A model generated the notes under the pieces. That model was not told the DNA's origin, made no database searches, and saw only the letters and a program-made list of their open reading frames with translations. A stretch of DNA of 64,000 bases from Paraescarpia echinospica (taxonomy: Eukaryota; Annelida; Polychaeta; Sabellida; Siboglinidae): contig CM034534.1 of NCBI GenBank assembly GCA_020002185.1, positions 18,317,587-18,381,586 on the forward strand. The letters are read 5' to 3'. Numbering within the stretch: position 1 is the stretch's first letter; each line of letters opens with the position of its first letter. The translations under genes and the position numbers were made by a program. Below, piece by piece: positions 52,060 through 64,000 of the stretch.

Positions 52060-52420
52060 CCATAGAAGCCACTGCAATGTGTTTTTTAAGAAGTATGTGG
52101 CATGGACAGAAACGAAACGCAACGAACTCATCCGTATGACAGCTAAATCAAAACGAAAGATCATTTAAAAAATTAGAACAAACAAGCAAAATTTTAGGCC
52201 GTATAATAAGAAAGAGACAGTTAGAACATACAGATAGTAACAACAGGAAATATTGAAGGAAACAGATCCAGAAGACGCCAGAGAATTCTAAAAATAATAA
52301 AATAGTATGTCAACATGGTGTGGAAAGAGCACAACAGAACTGCTACAAACTACACACGACCGTGCGGTTTGGAGGGCCATGATCGCCAACGCCTGTGACA
52401 GACATGGCACATAGAAGAAG
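52060..52420 (+). mobile_element. LINE carboxy-end fragment
   Basis: In changing frames the + strand reads KILGRIIRKRQLEHTDSNN, then IEGNRSRRRQRILK, and then HTTVRFGG / WRAMIANAC-like codons (GTGCGGTTTGGAGGGCCATG ATCGCCAACGCC). This order of G+IIR, GNRSRGRQR and RAMIANA is a familiar carboxy-end signature of LINE ORF2 proteins. It is heavily decayed. Confidence 0.6.
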
Positions 52421-52948
52421 AAGAAACGTTCTTGTTTACCCTTTTTGGCACGGGCGACTGGTGCTCACAGCGAAGACCGCCCAAGACCGCAAGTGGGCCG
52501 AAACACAATTGTGCAACGTTTTTAACCGCCATAAGGGCCAATTGCTGCCGTATATATATAATTTGAATATTTTGTTTACAATTTCGGACGTTTTTAAAAC
52601 AAAATGACTATTTCTCGGCATTCAAATTGCGAACAAATAGTTCGGGCTTATTAAACGAAACTTAGCGAGCATATATAAATACTGTCTTATACATCCGACA
52701 TATTTATTATAACATTAGAAACATTATACTACGACGTCGGTTTAATAATCCATGCCTAGGACTTGGCCCGTGTAGATAGAGTTGGTCCAGACCCCTTTCA
52801 CTGCGTGCGGACCGTGTGAGATTGTAAATAGACCCCCGTAGTAAATGGACCATGGGGCTGTATATGGACCCCTGGTGAAAAATTAAACTGTTTGTGTTTT
52901 GATGTTTTAAAAATGCCATAAATGGACCCCCGGTCCATATACGACGGG

Positions 52949-53096
52949 GTTCCATCTACGATATGACACCGGCACCACGTGGGTAGCAACGACGGGGGTG
53001 CATCTACGATATCACGCCGGTACCACGTGAGTGGCAACGGCGGGGGGTCCATCTACGATATCACGCCGGCACCACGTGGGTTGCAACGACGGGAAC
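52949..53096. repeat. 48-49-bp tandem repeat, three copies, each with CACGTG
   Basis: The unit CATCTACGATATCACGCCGG + CACCACGTGGGTTGCAACG recurs at 52953, 53001 and 53050. Every copy keeps a CACGTG palindrome (the strongest E-box) and GATAT. The block before it (52820-52945) has scattered ATGGACCCC and GGTCCAT words in both orientations. Confidence 0.85.
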
Positions 53097-53399
53097 AATG
53101 TGGATGCGTCACGATAATCCGCGCGAAATCTAACAAATTATTTGTTTAGACCGGCGCAAGAAGTCACACGACGCACGGTGGCATGGATATTGGGGGTGTC
53201 GATAACACTTTTTAGAGCTAAACCGATCGTACGATATATCTGTTGTTGTCCCTTTATCAAGAAACTTAAATAATTCCACTAATATCAACGGTTTTATCGT
53301 AATTACGCTTATTAAAAAAATAGAGTCTAGAATTGTTTGTGAATACTAAATAATCACTCGGACTTAAACAAACCGAGTTAAGTAACTGATAGTTAATAT

Positions 53400-53605
53400 G
53401 TTGAAAAGTTATATTGTTGGAGCGTTTAATAGTTAAATGGTTATATATATATTATCAGTATTGTTCTAATTTATATTTACTGTTTAACATGGTTTCTTAA
53501 ATAGGAATATCCTAAGTTGCACTACAATCCCATTTTCAGTCTGTTTTACGTTGTCTTGTATCTTTGCAACTTAAATAAACGTAGAATTATTATTATTATA
53601 TAGGC
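53400..53605 (+). mobile_element. LINE 3' end with ATT tail (tentative)
   Basis: The sequence ends AACTTAAATAAACGTAGAATTATTATTATTAT, a polyadenylation-like signal followed by an (ATT)n tail, comparable with the tails at 2979 (minus strand) and 30150. The body has no readable ORF, so this rests on the tail alone. Confidence 0.4.
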
Positions 53606-54012
53606 CCTACATTATCCTACACCAAAGCTATAGTCGCGAGTGTATTGGAGTCGGACGTAGCCTGTATGACGTAACCATAAACGAACGCTGTTACGCGATT
53701 CCTCTGTTTGAGATCGCGCGTTCTGACGTCAGAGCAGAAATCTCATCTGTCACAGTCGCTCAGACTGAAAACAATCCTTTCCTGGAAATAGTTTGTGAAT
53801 GCCGGGAAGGTGTTTTTGCCTACTGTTCTGTCTTTCAAGGAAAGCACATTCTAGGCTATAATTCACTCTCACCGAAAACACATTGCACTAACACCGACCA
53901 TTGCATAATACCACGAACGTCCGATAACTCATTTCCTGTTCGCCTGCCATGCCACGGCACCGCCTGTATCCTCCGCATGTTGAGGCTAGGCGTGTATTGG
54001 AAGAAGAAGAAG

Positions 54013-54158
54013 AAGGTCGGTTTGGCGATAGCGTTCTGAAAAAGGCTGACTTGTTGAATGAGACCTCATAAACTCTTAACAGTGTAACCGTAATATGTAC
54101 AAGCAAGACAGTTAACAGAACGTTGTCGAGCGCTGGAAATAAATAGAACTAGAACTCA
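54013..54158 (+). mobile_element. SINE, 5'-truncated copy
   Basis: It matches the 3' half of the SINE at 14505-14882: AAGGTCG.TTTGG.GATA, AAAAAGGCTGAC.TGTTGAAT, GTTAA.AGAACGTTG.CGAGC and GCTGGAAA..A.TAGAACTAG. The tRNA-like head is absent. Confidence 0.75.
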
Positions 54159-54639
54159 TTTCTTGGTCCGAGTGTAATACTTAGTAACGTCGATGTGACA
54201 CAAAGTTTTGCCACACGGGACTGGGTATGTCTCGTGTATATTCGTTATGTCCGTCGTCTTCGCGTAGAAATCGTTCAGGATATTTTCCCCGGTAATTAAC
54301 GATGTTGATGAAGGAGCATTGTGGTTTGACGGTAGAACATTTTGAGATTTGGCTAATGTATTTGGGTTTGCCAAATACGTTAGCGTGCATTTTCATATCA
54401 AAATTAATATGCGTCAACCAGGGTGAAACATGGCGAGATTTATATAATATATACATGCAGAAATGCGTCGCGGTCCATTTGATATGAACAAATAATTGTG
54501 TAAACAAAACTTTCGGAATCTACGCAACACTATTGACAATACAACGGCCGACAGATGGTCAAACTACACGGTTCTGTGATGTTCAGTGCGGCCGCGATGT
54601 ATCCACGTTTTAGACAACCAATTCACCGTACCGGGCTTA

Positions 54640-55190
54640 CATGTTAATAATTACCAACCTGGCTGATTTCGGGAAACGGAACCAACAATCAACCTTTCAC
54701 CAGTCTCATTGTATTGTCTTCTCGCGGCCATAACAATTAGCATTAAAAGGAGCCATTCATAAAGAGAGATTTGGAAGGATTGGGAGAGGAGTGGGAGAGG
54801 AGAACGAGAGTAAAAGATAGAGGGAATTGAAACGTTTGGCGGAGAAAGTAGTGCAAGGTAAGTGAGGAAAAAGAAGAAGAAAAATAAAACTGAAATCGAG
54901 GAACTGAATCAGGGCATGCAGCCTCACCCATGACGACAGGGAATCAGAACAACAATATTTCATCTAACCGGAATTTGCGTCATAGTAACGTGTAAAAGGA
55001 CGTCTGGGAAAATGGTACATCGTTGAACATCAAAGGGTATTGCAGTTAACTCAGCCCGACTCGGCCGTATTGCCAATAAAGCTTGTTTTGAAACTGAATG
55101 TTTTGTTTACTATCTGAACATGCTCTGGGGTCTTACCTTCCAAACTGCGAACGTTGTTACTGTTTTATTAAAGGTACTCAACCAATTTAA
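54640..55190 (+). repeat. Dispersed repeat family R1, partial copy 2
   Basis: The left part (GGCTGATTTCGGGAAACGGA ... ATTGTATTGTCTTCTCG.GGCCATAACAATTA) matches 60300-60385. The right part (TCGTTGAACATCAAAGGGTA, CGACTCGGCCGTATTGCC) matches 44335-44465. Between them is about 230 bases of A/G-rich sequence. Confidence 0.65.
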
Positions 55191-56340
55191 TTGTTTTGCT
55201 CCTCGCGTTTCTTAGTAATTTCACACAAAAACAGAGGCATCAAGTACTCCCCAATGATATCCTAGTTCGTCTGTGCATATCTATTAGTTCGTTTTTTTAA
55301 TTAATAGACAAATTGCGAACTCTTTCGTTTTTAGTAAAAACCGGATCCGGTTTTTTGCTTCGATTTTAGCTGAGTATGGACATTGGACTTTGCGTGGAAT
55401 CGCGTTCTTGTCTTCTCGTGATCGCGAATTTTGGGCGATATAGACCTTTGACCCCACCCTTTGGCGCTGTTGGTGTTACGGAATTCCGAGTTTAGGCAAT
55501 GAGTGGACGTCCACGAACATACATGCCACCGACACGGCAAATGGGCTAAATTAGACAGACAAAGACAGTACCCACGAATAAAGGTGTATTTCTATTTGGG
55601 AACGACTATGGAACGAAACAAAGTAAACAGAAGGAGTTGGCGACAGTGCCAGTGGAGTGTGGCCGTGGGCCGTTGCCCGTGCTGTGGGGTCAGTCACAAC
55701 ATCAACAGATGAGATGCAGCGTTCGCAAAGGTTCTTCGAGACAGGTTAGTAATTTCGGATTATTCAGCTATAATCACGTATATTTAGACATATGAATATA
55801 CATATTAATGTTGCTTGTACTAAATGTATTTGATTGTTTACCTTTTAGTCATAGCCAATGGCAATGGCGGTATGGGCGGCCTGGCTGGGCCCTGTTTACT
55901 ATAGACTAATATCAGCTATCAGTACGACGCTATGACATATACCTATGTCAATGATAGTGACCATATTATGTCTATGTCGTATATGGTAGTAAGCTAGTAG
56001 CCTAAGTAGGCTTGGGATAATAGAACAGTGTAAATGCATTATAAATGATCCGTAACGATTATAATTATTGAACCAATAGTAATAGATTGAATAAGAACAA
56101 TATACACATAATTTACTTATGTAATAGTAATTTAACTAGTCTATTACTTTTATATTAAACATTACTATTATTAGACATTTCACAATTTAATTTGAATTAA
56201 ATTGTAATTGTATGTAGTCTTGGTATTTCATTAGTTACAAGGAAAAGAATATTCCAGTAGTTTCACCAGGTTTTTTGATTGCCCCTTCTGTGAGTTTTTG
56301 TTATGTTCAGAAAACCAGCAACCCTCAATACCGTGAAAAT
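55191..56340. other. Intergenic stretch without recognisable genes
   Basis: No ORF with recognisable content, no RNA gene and no clear repeat were found, apart from AT-rich words around 56090-56200. Confidence 0.35.
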
Positions 56341-56356
56341 TAATGCCCATAACATG

Positions 56357-56497
<141 letters not shown>

Positions 56498-56760
56498 CTT
56501 TTGACCGTTGGTATTGGTTGCATTTGGCAGGTGGTCGTTCACTGCATTGCAAGTACATTAAAATGATTATTGTTAGAAATAATCAGTACTGACTATTAAT
56601 ACATGTACCACATTTTCAGAACTCGAGGTGTGTCAACACCACATGCAGATGTATGCGTCAAAGCCCTTCACCTTCAGGTAAACGAGAGTTGTCAAATGTG
56701 GTTACTCTGTCACCAAACCTGTTATCAAAATTACAAAATTACAATAAACAAGTATGTCAT

Positions 56761-57059
56761 AGGCGGATCCAGGCGGGCCTGGGGACACGTGCCCCCCTAG
56801 ACATTAGGAATTTGGCGTGTCTGCAGATCTTTTATAATGGGCCCACGCGACTGTGTCCGAAATACTGTTTTAAATGTGCCCCAGTTTAGGTGATAATAAT
56901 AAGCTGAAGTTGTGGTGTCTTCCAATATCACCACTCCAGTGGAGCCGGTGAAGTTATGGCAGCGTGGTAGCGACACAATTTAGACTATTTAGACAATTTG
57001 GTTCGGCTGCCAGTGGAGGTTTTTGTGTCCTCCAGACTCGATTTCTGGATCCACCCCTT
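56761..57059. mobile_element. Possible hAT-like MITE
   Basis: The ends are near-inverted repeats: AGGCGGATCCAGG at the left, and CTGGATCCACCCCTT at the right (complement AAGGGGTGGATCCAG). Flanking 8-mers TATGTCAT (56753-56760) and TATGTGAT (57060-57067) could be an 8-bp target-site duplication with one change, as hAT elements make. About 300 bp, no ORF. There is no second copy in the window to confirm the boundaries. Confidence 0.5.
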
Positions 57060-57069
57060 TATGTGATAG

Positions 57070-60000
57070 TTTTGTTTGTCTGCATGAGGATTTTGCAGTA
57101 ATGCGTGTCCTCGTTAAATTACATATTGTTGTTAGAAATGCATGTGAATTCAAGTAAGACAATGTAAATTAAAAACATTTTATTGAAACTATTTGATGAG
57201 ATTTACTACAAAATGAAAAATATGAAAAGGCTTTCAATACCATTACTTCATCACAAACTTCTGTTGTACATAACAAGTACCTGGTGTACGTTGCAAGAAC
57301 TCAGCTGGCTGCCACAGACTATCAGCAACACAAAGCAATGAAACCCTACCACTGTAACAATGCTGGATAATTGATGTATTTTTTCATGGACACTGCTAAA
57401 AGTTAAAGTTGATTTAAATCAAATACCGTGTATTATTTTGGGGGGGATAAATGTGTCATCACACATAAGATATGATACATGTCAGAGCTGTGCTAATTGT
57501 CACTTTGTCTCCGGTATAGGTAGATGCGGATGTACAGCAAAATGTCAGGAAGCTGGTATGCAGTACCATCGAAGACAGCGAACACATACAGTGATGTCAT
57601 CGATATCCAAACCGATGTAGTTCACTGAAGAATGCTCGACACTGAACCTGTCTCACAGTGTCAAGAGTTGTTGCCCGAAGATTCATGCTATATCTGCCAG
57701 ACCCTGGCACCCACCGTTCCATCACCAACTGCAGAGCTAGTCAGGCGTCACCATATTCGTATGTCGAGCAACCTGCATTCTACATTGGTTTTAGTCAGTC
57801 AAGCTAACTGACTGACCTGGAAGCCAGTGTACACCCCATCGGCACTGGGGGATCTGTCACGGATGCAACACACGACACAATTGAGATCAGACGGTGGACA
57901 TTCACATGACAAACCATTAATATGCAGTATGCTGCATGGCTGTAGAATCTTGTCCGAGATCCTGGACAAATACAACTGCCCAGTATTCCATATTAACTTG
58001 GAGAACTAATGGTACTAAGCACTCTAGTCCAATCTCCTGTAAAGAAAAGCATATATTCAGTAAACAAAAACAGGTATTATTGTAGTGTTGGGAGTGAATA
58101 ATTATGGAATGTTCATTGTCATAATCAGTAAATATAAAATAATGTTTCATGTTTGACCTGCAGCAATTCACAAGAAAAACGGCAGCAAGAAATGTGCTAC
58201 TACAGCTGCATCTATACATGTTGATATCTTAGGAACAGTCAGTGTTTACCGGGGTTGTTCCGGAGGAGGGAGGGGGTGGGTTGATACAGCATGCATATAT
58301 TAGTAGAATACGCTCTTTTTCAAAACGATGAAAATTGTTAACTGTTTTTTGTGTACAAGGTGTTCATTGTCATTACATGAATTAAAAATTATTCAATTTC
58401 ATTACAGTGATGCCTGATCTTAGTAAATATAGACTGATTTGAATTCTGCTAATCAGTAAAGCATCAGTAAAGCGCATTTATATTTTTTGTTTTGTTTTCA
58501 GTATACAAATTCATGTCAGTGTCTGCCATGTGTAACTACTACACATATTCATGTTTGACATTTTAAGATCTGCCTGAGATTTAGTGGTCAAGGTGAATGT
58601 TGGAAATGACAAAATTAGGTGTTATTGTGATGCTAACAGTATATTTTCCTCGCCAAGTATTCAAAGGTTCATAACATGTATGTTTACCTTCTTCAAAAAT
58701 GAATAATTTATTTGATAAACTTATTTATGAGTCATCGCCATATGCTAAATACTTTTAAAAGAGTTTTAATATATCTACATTGATACACTGTGGGTATAAT
58801 AATTATAAGTGCAGAAGTCAACTTAGTTTTCCACGTCCAAGATGTTATTATTAAAATGTGTATGAAAACAAATGTATATGTAAATGTGCACATTACAATT
58901 TGTTGATAACTTATACATGGTTGATTGTTATAAATTTGAAATTACCTGGATTGATCAAATGTGGGCCTCCCGCAGACTATGTATCCTCCTTGTGTCTGCT
59001 TGACCCAGGTGACCGCCTTAGCTCCTCTTCTGCCTCCTCTCATTCCCATTCTTGGGTTGCAGTGTGGCCTCTAGCGACATCATAATTCAAGTTACGTATT
59101 ATGCATTCATATATTTGTTGTGGTGATAATATATACACATATTGGTAAATACACAAGAATAGCTGGCATATGTCAGTTGAAAGGTATCACAGGATACCAA
59201 TTACATAAACTATAGCCAGACACCAAGGACCACAACGGAAACAAGTGCGAGCATTTTCTTGTGTAATCCTTATATATGGTGTACTCTAGCTGTATTTACA
59301 TTTTATGTATTTACACGTTTACATTTTTATATTCAATAAAATCATCATCACCATCATGGTTGTCATATAAAAAATCTCAATTATTTTGCATAAACTACAA
59401 CGAAAATCAACAACATTCTGCAATAATAGTATCAAAATATTAGTCACATTACACCGTTTTAATAATTATGATCACCAATATAATACCCCCGTGTTTGACG
59501 TTCCGTTGCACGAAATTACGGATGCTCCCTGACTAAGTTACTTGCACGATCAACAGGGGCCTACTGCCAAACCAATGTTACTTTGTCATTTCGCACCCTC
59601 ACGTCATCTACTTTCTATATGTATTGTCGCAATAGCATAGCTTATTAACAAGATCCTACGTAACCAAATACATTACATATCAAATATTATGCTCGTTGTC
59701 ACAGCCTCTGACTGAATCTCTGGCTGATATGGTCATGGACCTGGTGACTGGCTTAGATTTAGTTAGAGTTAGACGTTAGAGTCAGTCTCGAGTCGATTGT
59801 AGACGTTCGCAAGTTGCAATTCTCGTTGAATTAATACACGGCTACGCGTTCTTGTTGCTAACTGCGATAGTGTAATACGTACCTTCGAACAACCACTTTG
59901 GAATCTTCATCTTGATACACCAAAGCACGTGTATGTTGTTATTGTTTTCGAATGCCTGGGATGCCGTTCTCGTGTAAAGCACGTGATCGAAATGGCGCCG

Positions 60001-60194
60001 AAGGTCGATAGCGCAATTGGCTTTCGCCAGCTATACCCGGTGTAACAACAAATCTTTTTTTGGCGATTACAAAAAACAAGTACGCATTTTTTATTAAACC
60101 GACTGTGCGCACTAGTTAAACTATTCACACATTACACATCTGGACCTAAAAGAACCGGATTGGCGATGGGCGAACGAATTGGTTGAGGACCTTT
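57070..60194. other. Long intergenic stretch without recognisable genes
   Basis: No ORF longer than about 100 codons and no domain was recognised. The region 57230-58250 is less AT-rich and less repetitive than usual here and could contain an unrecognised exon or old transposon. A stretch at about 59330-59360 (CAATAAAATCATCATCACCATC) looks like another retroposon tail. Confidence 0.35.
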
Positions 60195-60390
60195 AAACAT
60201 AATTTGGCGGGCAGTATACCTTCAACATGATTAGTATAGTCTTAACAACATTATATTAATTAATTAATTAAAACTGATTGCCTCCTTTTAATAATCACCA
60301 ACCCAACTGATTTCGTGAAACGGAACGACAACAAACTTTCATCGGCTTTGTGGTATTGTCTTCTGGAAGCCATAACAATTAATATCAAAG
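60195..60390 (+). repeat. Dispersed repeat family R1, partial copy 3
   Basis: It bridges the other two copies: its left part matches 44500-44545 and its right part matches 54640-54760. Confidence 0.65.
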
Positions 60391-61807
60391 CAATTCGTTA
60401 TAAGTTAATATACATTCTAGATATGCCGTATGAAAACATGATAATTCGCATAAGTGCTTTCTCTGTCACTGATTTCCAGTGGATGATTAAATTATGCAGC
60501 CCTAGTATGAGCCTGCACGCGTGCTCTGTGAAGCAGTTATGCTATCGATATATTGTCGTGGTCATTGGTGTTTGACAAAACATAATTCAAATAAAACAAA
60601 TGCATAGAATTACACGAATTAGTCATATTAACAGGATTAATGAATAAGTGTATACATTGTAAAGATAGTAACATTCTCAAAGAAATGCTTTAACCGCGAC
60701 CGTCTACAGAGACGGAATCAACGACGACGGACAATGATGATGGAACGAAGCCTTGAAGTCGCCGAATTGCGGTCATCTATTGCCATCGCTCGTCGCCTCC
60801 CAAGATGGTCAGGCGGACAAAGGAAGCCACTTTAAAAGCGATGTTCTCGTTGGGAGGTGTCTATTGTATCCGAAAGGGGGAGTGTTCCGCCCCACCTACC
60901 GGATCAATGGGTATTTATCATGTGCGCGATGTGTGAGAAATACGTTTCCATGTGAGGAAAGTCAAACATTCGGCGACTCCCTAAACAAATAATTTGTCAG
61001 ATTTGGCGCTGATCGTCGTGAATCGGCCATTGTTGTGGCCACCCACGTGGTGCGGGCCGCACGCGGTGAAAGGGCCTAGATCAGCTGTATCTACACGAAC
61101 CTAGACACGGAATATTAATATCGTACCTACGCCGCGCTAGAAACGTGGCGCACCGTCTCATCTATATAGGCTAACACGCCCATCACATCAATCTTATATC
61201 GGTGTGCGCACACGTACAGCGCTTGTTCCATTGTACGTACGCATACTTACTTTTAGTAATTTGTGATATTTGTGATTAAGTTATGGCAGTAGAAGAATAT
61301 ATTTGTAACTAGTTCATGGATGCCATGTCGTGCATAGTACCTAAGACCTTTTAACGGTGATAACATGGTATTTAAAAATTGATATTTATTGTATAAATAT
61401 TATCAGGTTATGAAATTGTTATCCGAAGTGGTATATCCTTCTTGTCGCCACCATCGTCAGCACTGTACGGGTGAGGGAGGAGGGTGAATGTGTGGGAATA
61501 TGAGATATGAGCATCTTACTGTGATTGTTTGTGTTTTAAATACTCGTATGACATATCACATGACCAAATTCTTTTTTGAGAAATTCAATAAAGTATCTTG
61601 TACACTTAAACCAACAATGTATGTTCCATAATTTTAAATGACGATGACTTCTCGCTCACTGAACATTCTAATTGTATATGATACATTCAAGTTGTAAACA
61701 TCTTTGATGTTGGATAAGCAAGTGGTTCGAAGTACACCTGATTCCACGTACTTCCTGTTAATACTATTATCACTGCTGACGTGGGAGGATAATTCCCAGG
61801 GGTGCGT
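60391..61807. other. Intergenic stretch without recognisable genes
   Basis: No recognisable product was seen. A 79-residue open frame at 60753-60992 lies in locally GC-rich DNA, but its codons suggest no family. Confidence 0.35.
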
Positions 61808-61915
61808 GGACAAAAGCCCCTCCGAACAAAAGCCCCTCGGACAAACGCCCGTTGGACATAATACCCTGCAAACAAAAGCCCTTCCGGACATAAGCCCCTC
61901 GGACAATAGCCCCTC
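61808..61915. repeat. Phrase-like tandem of GGACAAAAGCCCCTC
   Basis: Seven irregular units of 15-17 bp: GGACAAAAGCCCCTCC, GAACAAAAGCCCCTCG, GACAAACGCCCGTTG and so on to GACAATAGCCCCTC. The array is less regular than a minisatellite, with a fixed skeleton and drifting words. It ends directly at AATGTATATAATATATG. Confidence 0.8.
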
Positions 61916-62563
61916 AATGTATATAATATATGTATAAAGTATATATGAATATATGTATATTTAAATAATGTATATATTAAAATGTAGGAAATAAAGTGAC
62001 AGAAAAACTCAACATTTTAAGTTCTTTGTATTTATAATATACATAAATTTGAGTGAATAATTGCAAAACGTTGTATTCAGTGTATAGCCTTCAAATAAAT
62101 TATGTTGTGACTTTATATCCTGTGACTCATTTTGGGCTAGATAATACTCAGTTTACAAGTTCAGAATTACTCCTCTTTAAAGATAATATATTTTCTCTTT
62201 TATTATCTCATTATGTACAATTTCTTTCATATATTGTACGCATGACTTTATTTTGATTGATGATTTGTCTAAACTTGTTACGTTCGTTAGATAATATGTC
62301 TGAAATAATTAAATGTATTTATTGATATTAATTTATTATTGACTTATATTCCTAGATAACACTTTTTGTGACTTTTTCCTGTGACTTTATTTCCGCCCAC
62401 CACGTGCACTAACAGCAGTAGAGACTGGAGGGAAGTTTGCTTTATGTCTGTTACTGTAAGAATATGTATATAGCTGTAGTACGTATGTAGATTGACTGAC
62501 TGAATTTGAATACATATATATACACACTCACATACACATACACACACACACTCACACGCGCGC

Positions 62564-62606
<43 letters not shown>

Positions 62607-62915
62607 TATATATATATACATATAATATAAATTGCATAGAGTATTCATTAAGGAAATGTTCAGATCGTTGTGCTAATAAATGGCGCCATATCAAAATAAA
62701 TATATATTAATAATATAGACGATGATACAGGCATACAGTTACATATATATATATATATATATATATAAAGGACAGGGTAACAAACAGCCGAAGTGATGTT
62801 CGAATTAAATCGGTTAAAAACCTAAAACAATTGAATTAATTTAACCACCGCCATAATAATATCTTACATAAATATACAGACGCGTGTCCGCGCGACGAAC
62901 ATAGTTTGAGTAGAC

Positions 62916-62949
<34 letters not shown>

Positions 62950-63852
62950 ATTTTGACGAATATTGTATGTACTAATTTTGAGAATTCAACGAAGATTTCC
63001 GCATATATAACTTGATGAAATAGTGCCATTTTTGCATGCATGCTTATTTAATAAATAAGGTTTATATACGTTGTGAAAACATAATAAATATATATATATA
63101 TTATATATATATGTATATATATATACAACAATTAATCTGCAGAAAATAAACCCAATCTCAATTTAAAGTAGAAATTAAAGTATTTAAGGTCGTCACCCAA
63201 CCAATGTTATATGTTATAGTTACAGCACATGAAAACACATGGTCCTTTCAATAGAACGTTCCTTTTTTTTCGAAACACTGACATAAATATGACTATAATT
63301 AAATAGTTATCCTTTGTTACTGAAAAAAAATGTTCGTGAAAATGTGATGTCTTTGTAATACATACATACATAAATAAATAAAATAATTTTTTGATAATTT
63401 TGTTCTAGAAGATAAAGAAGTAATTAACGTTGAAAAGAATATATTTATCAAAATTGTTATGTATCATGGTAGATTAAACACTTTAAAATGTGCCGGTTTT
63501 CTCTGTTGTTTTGCTATAAAGTGCAGGCTGTCTTACCATTCACTGACACACGCTACAGATACCCTTCATTTTTTGCGATGACCTGTTTGCATGAACGTAT
63601 ACAGACAGCTCTGCAAACAAGCGTACGCCGCCCACGCGATCGCGTTCACGCAAGCATGCACACGTAATGACAACACGGTCACGGTCGGCTGATCGCGCAT
63701 CTCGCGGCACTACACGCCCGCTCGGTTGTCGGTAATTGATTCTCATGAGGTCGTTAATTTTACGTGGTCGCTGGTCGGCAGTGACATCAATCAGACAACG
63801 CCATCGGCGGAGGGCTCGCTTGAAAGAACGACCCGCTGTCGTCGGCGCCGTC
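61916..63852. other. AT-rich stretch with several microsatellites
   Basis: TGACTTTATATCCTGTGACT at 62108-62127 and TGACTTTTTCCTGTGACTTT at 62370-62389 are phrase-type repeats. CA and TA microsatellites occur at 62515-62625, 62742-62767, 62919-62947 and 63090-63127. No gene was supported. GC content rises from about 63590. Confidence 0.4.
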
Positions 63853-63854
63853 GG

Positions 63855-63982
63855 GGCGGAGTGAACGCGCGACGGAGTGAACGCGTGACGGAGTGAACGC
63901 ACGACGGAGTGAACGTACGACGGAGTGAACGCACGGCGGAGTGAACGCATGGCAGAATGAACGCAAGACGGAGTGAACGTTC
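63855..63982. repeat. 16-bp tandem repeat at right edge, about 8 copies
   Basis: The unit GACGGAGTGAACGCAC, with two to four changes per copy, runs at 16-bp spacing up to the window edge region (last clear unit at 63967). An open frame across it on the minus strand gives short RSLRRAFTPS-like repeats and is probably chance. The array may continue beyond the window. Confidence 0.9.
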
Positions 63983-64000
63983 GACGGTGGGGCAGAGTGA

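Overview
The window is nuclear DNA from an animal, almost certainly a bilaterian invertebrate. Coding sequence is split into short exons with GT/AG introns, the intervening DNA is AT-rich and full of TA, CA/TG and tetranucleotide microsatellites, and decayed non-LTR retrotransposons, tRNA-derived SINEs and MITE-like elements are scattered throughout. There are no operons, bacterial promoters or CRISPR arrays. A mollusc or other spiralian would fit, but the sequence does not settle the phylum; an invertebrate deuterostome remains possible.

Two host genes can be read, both on the + strand. The first (about 624-13739, continuing off the left edge) is the 3' part of a gene for a single-pass membrane protein with EGF-like repeats. 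It has seven EGF exons, each exactly 114 nt and bounded by phase-1 introns, then a last exon with a short linker, one transmembrane helix and a two-residue tail. The first six exons alternate between two subtypes, so the gene grew by tandem duplication of a two-exon cassette. The intron after each B-type exon is still recognisably homologous between copies and each copy has grown a different microsatellite. The second gene (38207-47463) is a two-exon NK2-class homeobox gene whose homeodomain, NK2-specific domain and partial TN motif point to NK4/tinman/Nkx2-5. Exon 1 has a TATA box and a strong Kozak start, the intron is 8.0 kb, and exon 2 ends with a polyadenylation signal.

Between and beyond the genes lie: a decayed minus-strand LINE with a CA array starting at its FADD motif (about 9.6-11.3 kb); a LINE fragment split by a SINE (14.3-15.8 kb); a 1-kb inverted repeat with a tRNA-like sequence in each arm (17.8-18.8 kb); a nearly full-length but broken LINE with a 2A-like motif (19.2-22.3 kb); a 73-bp satellite (27.0-28.0 kb); another minus-strand LINE remnant (29.3-30.5 kb) with a fragment of the same family at 34.3 kb; and a 40-bp minisatellite inside the homeobox intron (39.1-39.8 kb). 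The last 16 kb hold pogo/mariner-like MITEs, a possible hAT-like MITE, LINE tails, a dispersed repeat family seen in several partial copies, and short tandem arrays, including a 16-bp array that runs to the right edge.

Nothing in the window is a convincing new multi-gene system. The observations most worth checking are the EGF cassette duplication with its fast-evolving homologous introns, the 2A-like motif in the LINE, the TA-centred palindromes, the phrase-like repeats built on a GGG..TTTTGTCC word, and a possible reading-frame problem at the end of homeobox exon 1.
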